33,712 bases of DNA from Pseudomonadota bacterium. Lineage in GTDB: Bacteria > Pseudomonadota > Alphaproteobacteria > Rhizobiales > Beijerinckiaceae. The stretch lies in contig JAFAEL010000277.1 in the NCBI GenBank assembly GCA_023423995.1, positions 1-33,712 of the forward strand. Direction: 5' to 3'. A model generated the notes under the pieces. That model was given only the letters and a program-made list of their open reading frames with translations. It did not search any database and was not told the origin of the DNA. Positions 25,769 to 33,712 of this stretch are shown here, piece after piece. How positions within the stretch are numbered: position 1 is the stretch's first letter; each line of letters opens with the position of its first letter. The translations under genes were made by a program, and so were the position numbers.

Positions 25769-26902
25769 ATGCTGAGATCCGGCGATCTCTCGTCCCCGTC
25801 CAGGCCGGGGCCGACCGAGGATCCCGCATCGGGCGAAATCCCGGCAGCGGCGGCGAAGCCCGGCGGAAAGCCGGCGCGAAGCCTCCTGCGGCGGCACCCG
25901 ATCGGCGCCGCGATCGGCGCCCTGCTCCTGCTGGCAGCGATCGTGGGCGGCGGCCTCTGGTATATCGAGGCGCGCCAATTCGAGACGACGAACGACGCCT
26001 TCATCGCCGCGCGCACGTTCTCGGTCGCCCCGAAGGTCTCCGGCTACATCGCCGAGGTGTTCGTCGAGGATAACCAGCACGTCGCGGCCGGGGCCCCCAT
26101 CGTCCGGATCGACGAGCGCGACTTCAAGGTGGGGATCACCAAGGCCGAGGCCGACATCCAGTCCGCGGAGGCGGCGATCCAGTCCGCGGCCGCCCAGACC
26201 ACGGAGCAGGAGAGCCACGTCCGGGAATCGGAGGCACAGGTCAAGCAGAGCGAGGCTGCGCTCACCTACGCGCGCGACGAGAACGAGCGCGCGCAGGATC
26301 TCCTCCGGCGCGGCGCCGGAACCGTGGAGCGCGCCCAGCAGACCGCCTCCACGCTGATCCGGGCGCAGGCGACCCTCGCGGGATCCCAGGCGGCCCTGAA
26401 CGCCGCCGCCACGCAGGTCGCAGTGATCGAGGCGCAGCGCAAGCGGGCCGAGGCGAGCCTCGCGGAGGCCCGCGCGGAGCTCGACCAGGCCAAGCTGAAC
26501 CTCGCCTACACGAACGTCACGGCCCAGCAGGCCGGCCGCATCGCGCGCCTGACGGCCGCGAAGGGAGAGCTCGCCCAGGCCGGACAGTCGCTCTCGATGT
26601 TCGTTCCGGACGACGTGTGGGTGACGGCGAACTTCAAGGAGACGCAGCTGGATCTCATCCGCCCGGGCCAGAAGGCGGAGATGACCATCGACGCCTATCC
26701 GGGCCGGACCTTCCACGGCCATGTCCAGTCCATCCAGCCCGGGTCCGGAACCGCCTTCAGCCTGCTCCCGGCCCAGAATGCGACGGGCAACTACGTCAAG
26801 GTGGTCCAGCGTGTCCCCGTGAAGCTCGTCTTCGACGACCTGCCGCAGGACGTCACGATCGGGCCGGGCATGTCCGTCGTCCCCTGGGTTCGGGTTCGGT
26901 GA
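25769..26902 (+). CDS. HlyD/EmrA-family membrane fusion protein
   Basis: Periplasmic adaptor of 377 residues for a tripartite efflux pump. A cytoplasmic Pro/Gly-rich tail (1-43) precedes one transmembrane helix (about 45-65). The lipoyl-like half FVAPKVSGYIAEVFVEDNQHV-type region lies at about 78-110. A long alpha-hairpin coiled coil rich in Ala/Glu/Gln follows (about 120-255). The second lipoyl and beta-barrel parts (NVTAQQAGRI, DDVWVTANFKETQL, RPGQKAEMTIDAYPG) complete the fold. The ATG at 25769 lacks a good ribosome site, so coupling to the upstream gene is possible. Its stop overlaps the start of the emrB-like gene. Confidence 0.88.
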   Translation: MLRSGDLSSPSRPGPTEDPASGEIPAAAAKPGGKPARSLLRRHPIGAAIGALLLLAAIVGGGLWYIEARQFETTNDAFIAARTFSVAPKVSGYIAEVFVEDNQHVAAGAPIVRIDERDFKVGITKAEADIQSAEAAIQSAAAQTTEQESHVRESEAQVKQSEAALTYARDENERAQDLLRRGAGTVERAQQTASTLIRAQATLAGSQAALNAAATQVAVIEAQRKRAEASLAEARAELDQAKLNLAYTNVTAQQAGRIARLTAAKGELAQAGQSLSMFVPDDVWVTANFKETQLDLIRPGQKAEMTIDAYPGRTFHGHVQSIQPGSGTAFSLLPAQNATGNYVKVVQRVPVKLVFDDLPQDVTIGPGMSVVPWVRVR

Positions 26903-28476
26903 GCGCCGAGCCGCAGGCTCTGCAGGTCAGCAATCCCTGGCTCGTCACGGTCGCCATCTCGATCGCGACCTTCATGGAGGTGCTCGATTCGACGATCGTG
27001 AACGTGTCGCTGCGCTACATCGCGGGCGGGCTCGCGGTCGGACCGGACGAGGCGTCCTGGGTGGTCACCTCGTATCTCGTGGCCAATGCGATCGTCCTGT
27101 GTGCCTCGAGCTGGATCTCGGAGGCGATCGGGCGCCGGCTCTTCTTCCTGACCTGCGTGGCGATCTTCACGGTCTCGTCCATCCTGTCCGGCCTGTCATG
27201 GAGCCTCAACTCGCTCCTGTTCTTCCGCATCGTGCAGGGACTGGCGGGCGGCGGCATGACGCCGGTCGCGCTGTCGATCCTGGCCGTGACCTTCCCACCG
27301 GAGAAGCGCGCCCAGGGCTTCGCCCTCTACGGCGTGGCGGTGGTGGTCGCCCCGGTCGTCGGGCCGACGCTGGGCGGGTGGCTCACCGACTCGCTCTCCT
27401 GGCACTGGTGCTTCTTCATCAACGGACCGGTCGGCATCCTCTGCTTCGTGCTGATCTGGGTTCTGCTGAAGGATACGCCGGAGGCGGTGCGGCAGCGGGC
27501 GGAGCGCTGGCGGAGGGGCATCGGGTTCGACTGGATCGGGTTCATCCTCGTCGCCGGCTTTCTCGCGTGCCTCCAGGTCTGCCTGGCGGAGGGCCAGCGC
27601 AAGGACTGGTTCGCCTCCGACTTCATCCGCGTTTTCGGCACCCTTTCGGCGGCCTGCCTCGTGCTCTCCATCCCGTGGGAGCTGAGCCGCGCGAAGCCGC
27701 TGATCGACATGCGCATGCTGGGGACCCGCCAGTTCGGATCCTGCTTCGTCATCATGCTGGCCACGGGCGGGGTCCTGATGGCCACCACCCAGTTCATGCC
27801 GCAGCTTCTCCAGGATTATTACGGCTACACGGCCATGCTGGCCGGCCTCGCGCTCTCGCCGGGCGGCCTCGTGACGGCCGTCATGATGGCCGTCATCGCG
27901 CGGGCTAGCCGCTACGTGCCCGGCAAATACCTGATCGCGGGCGGCGCCCTCATCGTCGCCGGCGCCATGTACAACCTGACGAAGATCTATGCGGGGCTGG
28001 ATTTCGACTGGTTCGTCTGGCAGCGCGTCTATCTCGGCGTCGGCCTGCCGATGATCTTCCTGGCGATCACCAGCGCGTCATACGACGGCATCCCGCCCGA
28101 GAAGACCGACCAGGCCTCCGCGATGATCAACGTCGCCCGGAACACGGGCGGATCCATCGGGGTCGCCATCGCCCAGAACGTGCTCGCGGAGCGGCAGCAA
28201 TTCCACCAGAGCCGGCTGGTGGAGAACGCCATCCCGTCGAACCCGCAATACCAGGAGGCTCTCCGCCAGGTGACGGAGTATTTCTCGCAGGCCGGCTCCA
28301 TCGCCGAGGCGAAGGCGCAGGCCTTTGCCTGGATCGCGAAGGAAGTGCAGCTCCAGGCCGCCTTCCTCAGCTACATGGATGTCTTCTTCGTGCTGGCCCT
28401 GATGTCCCTGGCCATGGTGCCGCTGGCCTTCCTGCTCCGCTCGTCGGTCGGCGGCAGCCCGGCGGGGGGACGCTGA
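26899..28476 (+). CDS. EmrB/QacA-type MFS efflux transporter (DHA2)
   Basis: Proton-driven drug or metabolite exporter of 525 residues with 14 predicted transmembrane helices. Asp30 in LDSTIVNV of helix 1 is the family hallmark, and EAIGRR is a motif A equivalent. Motif C appears in VVVAPVVGPTLGGWLTDSLSWHWCFFINGPVG. The start is GTG 26899, which overlaps the adaptor stop as GTGA (26899-26902), so both subunits are translationally coupled. It forms an inner-membrane complex with the adaptor and an outer-membrane channel that is not in this window. It ends 9 bp before the convergent bolA stop. Confidence 0.92.
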   Translation: MSAEPQALQVSNPWLVTVAISIATFMEVLDSTIVNVSLRYIAGGLAVGPDEASWVVTSYLVANAIVLCASSWISEAIGRRLFFLTCVAIFTVSSILSGLSWSLNSLLFFRIVQGLAGGGMTPVALSILAVTFPPEKRAQGFALYGVAVVVAPVVGPTLGGWLTDSLSWHWCFFINGPVGILCFVLIWVLLKDTPEAVRQRAERWRRGIGFDWIGFILVAGFLACLQVCLAEGQRKDWFASDFIRVFGTLSAACLVLSIPWELSRAKPLIDMRMLGTRQFGSCFVIMLATGGVLMATTQFMPQLLQDYYGYTAMLAGLALSPGGLVTAVMMAVIARASRYVPGKYLIAGGALIVAGAMYNLTKIYAGLDFDWFVWQRVYLGVGLPMIFLAITSASYDGIPPEKTDQASAMINVARNTGGSIGVAIAQNVLAERQQFHQSRLVENAIPSNPQYQEALRQVTEYFSQAGSIAEAKAQAFAWIAKEVQLQAAFLSYMDVFFVLALMSLAMVPLAFLLRSSVGGSPAGGR

Positions 28477-28485
28477 CGCGGAGCC

Positions 28486-28722
28486 TTATTCCGCCGGCGC
28501 GCTCGTCGTCAGGGCGAGGGCGTGGAGAACGCCGCCCATGCGGCCTTGCAGCGCCCCGTAGACCATCTGGTGCTGCTGCACCCGGCTCTTGCCGCGGAAG
28601 GCCGCGGAGGTGACGCTCGCCGCGTAATGGTCGCCGTCGCCGGCCAGATCCTTGATCTCCACCACGGCGTCGGGCAGCGCCTCCTTGATCATCCGCTCGA
28701 TCTCGGCCGCATCCATGGCCAT
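28486..28722 (-). CDS. bolA: BolA family protein
   Basis: BolA-like protein of 78 residues with the compact alpha-beta fold: helix AAEIERMIKEALPDA, strand VVEIKDLAGDGDHYAASV, then FRGKSRVQQHQMVYGALQGRMGGVLHALALTT. His67 in the C-terminal helix is the conserved cluster-binding His. Such small BolA proteins bind a bridging [2Fe-2S] cluster with a CGFS glutaredoxin. A GGAGGAC ribosome site lies in the 17-bp gap after purL, and both are on the same transcript. Its usual partner grxD is displaced to 22490-22825. An alternative start two codons later is possible. Confidence 0.92.
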   Translation of the reverse strand: MAMDAAEIERMIKEALPDAVVEIKDLAGDGDHYAASVTSAAFRGKSRVQQHQMVYGALQGRMGGVLHALALTTSAPAE

Positions 28723-28739
28723 GGGTCATGTCCTCCGGG

Positions 28740-30977
28740 TCAGGCCGCCATCTCGAGCTCGGGCGCGGGCCCGGCCATGTAGGTGGGCAGCCAGGATTCG
28801 TGTGCGCTCTTCAGGTCCGCGACCGCGATCTGCTCTTCGTCGCCGAGCGAGACCACGTCGCCGCCGGTCGTGCCGAGATACCAGGTCGGGATGCCGAGGC
28901 CATGCGCCTCCTGCCGGACCTGGTGAAGCTCGGCGGTCGAGAGCGTGACGAGGTAGCGGGCCTGGTCCTCGCCGAAGAAGAAGGCATGGGCCGGCAGCGT
29001 TGAGGGCAGGTCCCTCGGCTGGACGGCGATGCCGATCCCGAGGCCGATCGCCATCTCGGCCAGCGCCACCGCGAGCCCGCCATCCGAGAGGTCGTGGACC
29101 GTGTCGGTCCGGCCGGCCCGGATCAGGCCGCGAACGAAATCGCCGACCTTCCGCTCCGCCGCGAGGTCGACGGGCGGCGGGGCGCCCTCTTCGCGGCCGC
29201 AGATGTCGCGCAGATAGACCGACTGCCCGAGCCAGCCCTCCGTGCTCCCCAGCAGCAGCACGGCCTCGCCGGCGCGCTTGAAGGGGATCGAGGCCCGGAC
29301 GGACACGTCGTCGACGACGCCCACGCCGCCGATCGTCGGGGTGGGCAGGATGCCCGTGCCGTTGGTCTCGTTGTAGAGGGAGACGTTCCCGGACACGATC
29401 GGGAAGTCGAGCGCGCGCGCGGCCTCGCCGATGCCCCGGATGCAGCCGACCAGCTGGCCCATATATTCGGGCCGCTCCGGATTGCCGAAGTTCAGGTTGT
29501 CGGTCAGCGCGAGCGGCAGCCCGCCGACCGCCGTGATGTTGCGCCAGGCCTCCGCCACGGCCTGCCGGCCGCCCTCGACCGGGTCCGCCTCGCAGTAGCG
29601 CGGCGTCACGTCCGTGGTGAGCGCGAGGCCCTTCGGCCCGTCCTCGACGCGGACGAGCGCGGCGTCGCCACCCGGGCCGTCCACGGTGTTGCCGAGGATC
29701 AGGCTGTCATACTGCTCCCAGACCCAGCGCTTGGAGCAGAGGTCGGGCGAGCCGATGAGCCGACGCAGCGCCTCGGCGTTCGAGACGGGCGGCTCGACGC
29801 TCTCGGGCGCGATCGCGGGCTGGTAGGTGTTGGCGAGATGAGGGCGGTCATAGACCGGCGCCTCGTCGCCGAGTTCCTTGATCGGCAGGTCCGCCACCGT
29901 CTCGCCGCCATGCTTCACGACGAAGCGCAGCGTGTCGGTGGTCTGCCCGATGATCGCGAAATCGAGGCCCCACTTGCGGAAGATCCCCTCGGCGACCTCC
30001 TCCATGCCGGGCTTGAGCACCATGAGCATGCGCTCCTGGCTCTCCGACAGCATCATCTCGTAGGCCGTCATGCCGGCCTCGCGGGTCGGCACGGCGTCCA
30101 GGTCGAGCTCGACGCCCAGATTCCCCTTGGCGCCCATCTCGACCGCCGAGCAGGTGAGGCCCGCCGCGCCCATGTCCTGGATCGCGATGACCGAGCCCGA
30201 TTGCATCAATTCGAGACAGGCTTCGAGAAGCAGCTTTTCCGCGAAGGGATCGCCGACCTGGACGGTCGGGCGCTTCTCTTCCGAGGATTCGTCGAAAGCC
30301 GCGGACGCCATCGTGGCGCCGTGGATGCCGTCGCGCCCCGTCTTCGAGCCGAGATAGACGATCGGGTTCCCGACGCCCGTTGCGGCCGCGTAGAAGATCG
30401 CGTCGGTCTTCGCGAGGCCGACCGCCATCGCGTTGACCAGGATGTTCCCGTCGTAGCGGGAGTGGAAGCCGACCGAGCCGCCCACGGTCGGCACGCCGAA
30501 GGAATTGCCATAGCCGCCGATGCCGGCCACGACGCCTGCCACCAGATGGCGCGTGCGCGGGTTGTCCGGCGAGCCGAAGCGGAGCGCGTTCAGGGCCGCG
30601 ATCGGCCGCGCCCCCATGGTGAAGACGTCGCGCAGGATGCCGCCCACGCCCGTCGCCGCGCCCTGGTAGGGCTCGATGAAGGACGGGTGGTTGTGGCTCT
30701 CCATCTTGAAGACGCAGGCCTGTCCGTCGCCGATATCGATGACGCCTGCATTCTCGCCCGGCCCCTGGATCACCCAGGGGGCCGAGGTCGGCAGCGTGCG
30801 CAGATGCATGCGCGACGACTTGTACGAGCAGTGCTCGTTCCACATCGCCGACACGATGCCGAGCTCGACGATCGTCGGCTCGCGCCCGATCAGGCCGCAG
30901 AATCGCTTGTACTCGTCCTCGGTCAGCCCGTGCTCGCGAACGAGTTCGGGCGTGATCCGCACAGTCTTGGCCGCCAT
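28740..30977 (-). CDS. purL: phosphoribosylformylglycinamidine synthase subunit PurL
   Basis: Small-type PurL, 745 residues, the synthetase subunit of the PurLQS complex. It converts FGAR, ATP and glutamine-derived ammonia to FGAM in de novo purine synthesis. The signature [12 protein letters not shown] is at residues 45-56 with catalytic His49. Two AIR-synthase-like halves follow: [17 protein letters not shown] with [18 protein letters not shown] in the first, and [16 protein letters not shown] with GNVSLYNE in the second. purQ and purS are not adjacent in the window. bolA follows 17 bp downstream on the same strand. The gene is intact. Confidence 0.97.
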   Translation of the reverse strand: MAAKTVRITPELVREHGLTEDEYKRFCGLIGREPTIVELGIVSAMWNEHCSYKSSRMHLRTLPTSAPWVIQGPGENAGVIDIGDGQACVFKMESHNHPSFIEPYQGAATGVGGILRDVFTMGARPIAALNALRFGSPDNPRTRHLVAGVVAGIGGYGNSFGVPTVGGSVGFHSRYDGNILVNAMAVGLAKTDAIFYAAATGVGNPIVYLGSKTGRDGIHGATMASAAFDESSEEKRPTVQVGDPFAEKLLLEACLELMQSGSVIAIQDMGAAGLTCSAVEMGAKGNLGVELDLDAVPTREAGMTAYEMMLSESQERMLMVLKPGMEEVAEGIFRKWGLDFAIIGQTTDTLRFVVKHGGETVADLPIKELGDEAPVYDRPHLANTYQPAIAPESVEPPVSNAEALRRLIGSPDLCSKRWVWEQYDSLILGNTVDGPGGDAALVRVEDGPKGLALTTDVTPRYCEADPVEGGRQAVAEAWRNITAVGGLPLALTDNLNFGNPERPEYMGQLVGCIRGIGEAARALDFPIVSGNVSLYNETNGTGILPTPTIGGVGVVDDVSVRASIPFKRAGEAVLLLGSTEGWLGQSVYLRDICGREEGAPPPVDLAAERKVGDFVRGLIRAGRTDTVHDLSDGGLAVALAEMAIGLGIGIAVQPRDLPSTLPAHAFFFGEDQARYLVTLSTAELHQVRQEAHGLGIPTWYLGTTGGDVVSLGDEEQIAVADLKSAHESWLPTYMAGPAPELEMAA

Positions 30978-31055
30978 GGAGTTCCGTCTGACCTTTCCCC
31001 GGCCGCTTAAGGCCTAGAGCTCCGGCTGGCAACGCGCCGCCCCGGTGACTCGAAC

Positions 31056-31113
31056 TGGCACGATGCCGGATCTGTGCCGAAACGGCACGGAATCGGCTGG
31101 CACGCGCATCGCT
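31056..31113. promoter_or_regulatory. GGCAC repeat cluster with sigma-54-like site
   Basis: TGGCACG occurs at 31056-31062 and 31098-31104. GTGCCG (31074-31079), AAA and CGGCAC (31083-31088) form a perfect inverted repeat between them. The last TGGCACG plus TCGCT (31109-31113) matches the sigma-54 consensus TGGCACG-N4-TTGCW with one mismatch and exact GG-to-GC spacing of 12. It lies 42 bp before the vWA gene, in the divergent spacer with purL. Confidence 0.45.
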
Positions 31114-31154
31114 CCTACCGGCCCGCAGGCGGAAAACGGCCCGGGAGGCGGCAG

Positions 31155-32465
31155 ATGCAGGTGCTTCGGCGTTTCAAGGCGGATCAGCGCGGTGCGACCG
31201 CGATGCTGTTCGGTCTCGCTGCACTCCCGCTCATGGGGGCGGTCGGGGCGGCGGTCGATTACAGCCAGGCCGCGAACTACCACACCCAGATGCAGCGCGC
31301 GGTCGACGCGACGGCCCTCGCCATCGTGCGGGAGCCCGCGACGCTCACGGCCCGCGAGATCCAGCAGAAGGGGGAGCAGTACCTGGCCGCCACCCTCCGG
31401 GGCGGGCCTGCGACGCGGCTCGACTCCGTCTCCGTCACCCGCGTCGGCAACACCGTGAAGGTCGCCACGGCCGCCACGATGGATACGTCGATCATGAAGG
31501 TGCTGGGCATCAGGACGGTGCCGGTCAGCGCCCGGTCCGAGGCCGTCTGGGGCACCGGCACGGAGAAGGTCGAGGTCGCGCTCGTCCTCGACAACACCTG
31601 GTCGATGAACGACAGCATCGGCGGCAAGCGGAAGATGGACGAGCTCAAGTCGGCCGCGAAGGGCCTGCTGGACAACCTGCGCACCCTGGCCACCCAGCCG
31701 GATTCGGTGAAGGTCTCCATCGTGCCCTTCGACACCGAGGTCCGGCTCGACGCCAACGCGAACCGCTACAAGCCCTGGTTCCGCTGGAGCAACGAGAAGA
31801 AGGACAAGCCGGCCTGGACCGGCTACGTCGTCGATCGCTACGGCAGCTTCGCGACCTCCGATGCGCCTCCGTCCTCCGGCAACAGCCTGTTCCCGGCCCA
31901 GAAGGAGACGCAGTACAAGACGGACAGCCGCTTCGCGAGCTACATGCGCACGGACCTCCAGCCGATCCGGGCCCTGACTTCCCTCAACAGCTACTCGGAC
32001 TACTCGCAGCTGGTCGGCGTCGTGAACGGGATGCAGCCGCGGGGCTACACCAACATCGCGCTCGGCGCGATCTGGGGCGCCGCCACCCTGTCGCGGTCCG
32101 AGCCCTTCACGGAAGGCGCCCAGGCCGGCACCAGGGGCGTCAAGAAGTACATGATCGTCCTCACGGACGGCGACAACACGGCGAGCCACATCGACGGCGC
32201 GTTCGAGAACGCCGATTGGGAAGGCGGCTCGAAGAGGACCAAGATGGTCGCCGCCATGGATTCCAAGACGCTGTCCGCCTGCTCGACCGCGAAGGATGCC
32301 GGCGTGGAGGTCTTCACGATCAAGCTCCTCAAGGGGAACGAGACCATGCTGAAGAGCTGCGCGTCCCAGGCCGGCAACTATTTCGATGTCCAGAATTCCG
32401 GCCAGCTGTCCCAGGTCTTCGGCCTGATCTTCGACGCCATCTCCGGGACGCGCCTGACGCATTGA
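31155..32465 (+). CDS. Tad-type pilus assembly protein with von Willebrand A domain (TadG-like)
   Basis: Protein of 436 residues. The N-terminal Tad segment (1-45) has a short basic cytoplasmic part with DQRGA, a hydrophobic helix and the typical VDYSQAANYHTQMQRAVDATALA. A von Willebrand A domain follows from about residue 140 with a metal site DNTWS (Asp146, Thr148, Ser150) and a second-strand TDGDN (Asp338). The usual DxSxS is thus DxTxS. The family accompanies Flp/Tad pili or secreted surface proteins. GGGAGG at 31143-31148 supports ATG 31155 rather than an in-frame ATG at 31074. No other tad genes are in the window. Confidence 0.88.
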   Translation: MQVLRRFKADQRGATAMLFGLAALPLMGAVGAAVDYSQAANYHTQMQRAVDATALAIVREPATLTAREIQQKGEQYLAATLRGGPATRLDSVSVTRVGNTVKVATAATMDTSIMKVLGIRTVPVSARSEAVWGTGTEKVEVALVLDNTWSMNDSIGGKRKMDELKSAAKGLLDNLRTLATQPDSVKVSIVPFDTEVRLDANANRYKPWFRWSNEKKDKPAWTGYVVDRYGSFATSDAPPSSGNSLFPAQKETQYKTDSRFASYMRTDLQPIRALTSLNSYSDYSQLVGVVNGMQPRGYTNIALGAIWGAATLSRSEPFTEGAQAGTRGVKKYMIVLTDGDNTASHIDGAFENADWEGGSKRTKMVAAMDSKTLSACSTAKDAGVEVFTIKLLKGNETMLKSCASQAGNYFDVQNSGQLSQVFGLIFDAISGTRLTH

Positions 32466-32482
32466 GGTTGCACCGCGCGGGG

Positions 32483-32515
32483 AGGCCCGTTCCGCTTTGC
32501 GGGGCGGGCCTTCTT
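32483..32515 (+). terminator. intrinsic terminator after vWA gene
   Basis: AGGCCCG (32483-32489) pairs with CGGGCCT (32505-32511), with inner CCGC/GCGG pairing around TTT and a small bulge. TTCTT follows. Located 18 bp after the stop. Confidence 0.75.
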
Positions 32516-32576
32516 GTGTGGAGCTGAGCAGGGGCCACATTTCCCGTGCGGGCGCATGGCGCCCCTGGAGGAGGAG

Positions 32577-33023
32577 ATGGCGGTCACCCACACGGCGATG
32601 TTCGAGGCGATCAAGGCGACCGGGCCGACCCGGGCCGAGACGCTCGCCAGGCTGGATGCGCTCGCGACCCTGATGGACAGCGCCATCACGGTCCCGGGTA
32701 CGCGACTGAGGCTCGGGCTCGATGCCGTGATCGGCCTCGTGCCGGGCATCGGCGACCTCGCCTCCGCCCTGATCTCCAGCTACATCGTCTGGGAGGCGCG
32801 GCGGCTCGGGCTGCCCCGGTGGAAGGTCGCCCGCATGATGGGCAATGTCGCGGTCGACACGACGATCGGCGTCATCCCGGTTGTGGGCGACTTCCTGGAC
32901 GTGTTCTACAAGTCCAACCGCCGCAATCTGAAGATCCTGCGCGATCACCTCGAGCAGGAGCGGCGGCGCCCGGGCGCTGATGGCGTGATCGACGCCGAGT
33001 ACACGGTGGTGCGGAGAGGTTGA
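32577..33023 (+). CDS. DUF4112 family protein
   Basis: Protein of 148 residues matching DUF4112, a family of unknown function. It contains two copies of a G-x-I/V-P-x-x-GD motif, GLVPGIGD (53-60) and GVIPVVGD (98-105), each followed by a hydrophobic stretch. This suggests an internally duplicated, membrane-associated fold. The C-terminus is basic (YKSNRRNLK, EQERRR) and ends in DGVIDAEYTVV. GGAGGAG directly upstream favours ATG 32577 over 32556. The stop overlaps the next start by one base (TGATG), coupling it to the two-TM gene. Confidence 0.85.
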   Translation: MAVTHTAMFEAIKATGPTRAETLARLDALATLMDSAITVPGTRLRLGLDAVIGLVPGIGDLASALISSYIVWEARRLGLPRWKVARMMGNVAVDTTIGVIPVVGDFLDVFYKSNRRNLKILRDHLEQERRRPGADGVIDAEYTVVRRG

Positions 33024-33436
33024 TGAGGCGCCTACTTTGGGCGGCAGGCTGGGTCGGGGTCTTCTTCTGGTCGGTCTTCGCCTTCGCCGCCTACGGCCTC
33101 GTGGAACTGATCGGCGGCGCCTTCATGCGCAACGCCGACGTGTTCTCGGCCGATCCCGGAACCGTGGAGTGGCTGTTCAACGTCTTCAGCTGGCTGCGCG
33201 GCTTCTCGACCTCGGCCATCCTGGTGATCTGGGGCCTCGTCTCGCTCGCCATCCTGGCAGTGCCATGGCTGTTCGATCGCCTGACCTCCTCGACCATCCA
33301 GGCGGGGCCGTACCAGAGCGCGCCGCCGCCACCGCGGCGCGACGGCGTGATCGATCTCGGGCCGAACGACTACACGGTCCGTGACCCCGAGGCCGGGCGG
33401 CCCGGTCCGGCACCGCGGATCGGCCCGCGCGCCTGA
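33023..33436 (+). CDS. two-TM membrane protein, partner of DUF4112 gene
   Basis: Protein of 137 residues of no recognised family. Two hydrophobic segments (about 5-30 and 62-84) predict a two-helix inner-membrane protein. The intervening part, RNADVFSADPGTVEWLFNVFSWLRG, faces the periplasm or cytoplasm. The Pro-rich C-terminal tail contains DGVIDLGPNDYTV (107-119), closely matching the C-terminal DGVIDAEYTV of the DUF4112 protein encoded just before. ATG 33023 overlaps the upstream TGA (TGATG) and is preceded by GGAGAGG. A TTG one codon earlier is possible. Function is unknown, but physical partnership with the DUF4112 protein is plausible. Confidence 0.75.
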   Translation: MRRLLWAAGWVGVFFWSVFAFAAYGLVELIGGAFMRNADVFSADPGTVEWLFNVFSWLRGFSTSAILVIWGLVSLAILAVPWLFDRLTSSTIQAGPYQSAPPPPRRDGVIDLGPNDYTVRDPEAGRPGPAPRIGPRA

Positions 33437-33449
33437 CCTCGACCGCGCG

Positions 33450-33712
33450 ATGCGGCTGGCGCTCTACCAACCGGACATTCCGCAGAATGCCGGCACCATG
33501 ATGCGGACCGCCGCGTGCCTCGGCGTCGCCGTCGACCTGATCGAGCCGGCCGGCTTCGACGCCTCGGACCGAAATCTCCGGCGCGCCGGGCTCGACTACC
33601 TCGACGCGCTCGAACTCACCCGGCATGTGTCCTTCGCGGCCTTCGACGAGGCGCGCCGCGCCGCGGGCGCCCGGCTGATCCTGGCGACGACGCGCGCGGC
33701 CGTGCCCTACAC
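33450..33712 (+). CDS. trmL: tRNA (cytidine(34)-2'-O)-methyltransferase, partial
   Basis: N-terminal 87 residues of a SPOUT-class methyltransferase, cut by the window end. The opening MRLALYQPDIPQNAGTMMR matches TrmL, with the SPOUT-class N-terminal N13 and Arg19. It continues LIEPAGFDASDRNLRRAGLDYLD, diagnostic for the family. TrmL methylates the wobble ribose of tRNA-Leu isoacceptors. The knotted SAM-binding C-terminus is outside the window. It starts 13 bp after the two-TM gene on the same strand, possibly as the last gene of that operon. Confidence 0.92.
   Translation, partial: MRLALYQPDIPQNAGTMMRTAACLGVAVDLIEPAGFDASDRNLRRAGLDYLDALELTRHVSFAAFDEARRAAGARLILATTRAAVPY

Noticed and set aside
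22826..28485. Mobile element borders around the block between grxD and bolA
   Set aside because: No integrase, transposase, tRNA end, terminal inverted repeats or target-site duplication was found, and base composition matches the flanks. The insertion idea rests on gene order only.
29094..31010. Long open frame antisense to purL (638 codons)
   Set aside because: High-GC third positions keep antisense frames open. The translation is Arg/Asp/His-rich without domains, while purL on the minus strand is unambiguous. The same reasoning removes other long antisense frames, e.g. over ispG, kup, acs and the ABC exporter.

Overview
High-GC, densely coded chromosomal DNA from an alphaproteobacterium. 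Several features point to Hyphomicrobiales, possibly a Methylobacteriaceae/Salinarimonadaceae/Bosea-like lineage, although the genus cannot be fixed from the sequence alone: DUF2852, DUF1244, DUF1036 and DUF6356 proteins, mtgA next to rpmF, rpmE divergent from an MsbA-like ABC exporter, purL-bolA order, and a TTAA-N7-TTAA CtrA-type box. No rRNA, tRNA, CRISPR array, integrase, transposase or IS element was recognised, and no gene-free stretch exceeds about 190 bases.

Layout. 1-4220: a small periplasmic cytochrome c, a divergent SDR/LysR pair, a DUF2852 membrane protein behind a near-perfect 25-bp dyad, and a convergent Tat-exported amidohydrolase. 4397-5102: a HigB/HigA-like toxin-antitoxin pair with its own promoter. 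5197-9509: housekeeping genes ispG (isoprenoids), kup (potassium uptake), mtgA (peptidoglycan) and rpmF (ribosomal L32). 9552-13662: small unknown proteins, a PAS-degenerate GGDEF-EAL c-di-GMP protein, a coiled-coil protein under a probable CtrA box, and DUF1244/DUF1036 genes. 13681-18252: an M20-type amidohydrolase, acs (acetyl-CoA synthetase), DUF6356 and an L,D-transpeptidase. 18335-20135: an orphan antitoxin-like gene followed by what looks like the first 14 codons of a lost MazF/PemK-type toxin, then a copper-handling pair with a YcnI-PCuAC fusion. 20206-22480: rpmE and the ABC exporter.

22490-30977 is the most interesting part. The usual alphaproteobacterial run purL-bolA-grxD is split here. 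purL and bolA lie at 28486-30977 and grxD at 22490-22825, all on the minus strand. Between them are two tandem DUF29 genes, overlap-coupled to each other and to grxD, and a divergent cassette of a NodU/CmcH-type carbamoyltransferase with an EmrA/EmrB-like tripartite exporter. I read the cassette as a candidate make-and-export unit for an O-carbamoylated small molecule; this is inference.

31056-33712: a Tad-type von Willebrand A protein behind a cluster of GGCAC repeats and a sigma-54-like site, a DUF4112 protein overlapped by a two-TM protein that shares its C-terminal DGVID...YTV motif, and the 5' part of trmL, cut by the window end. Functional calls come from motif recognition by eye; no database search was run.
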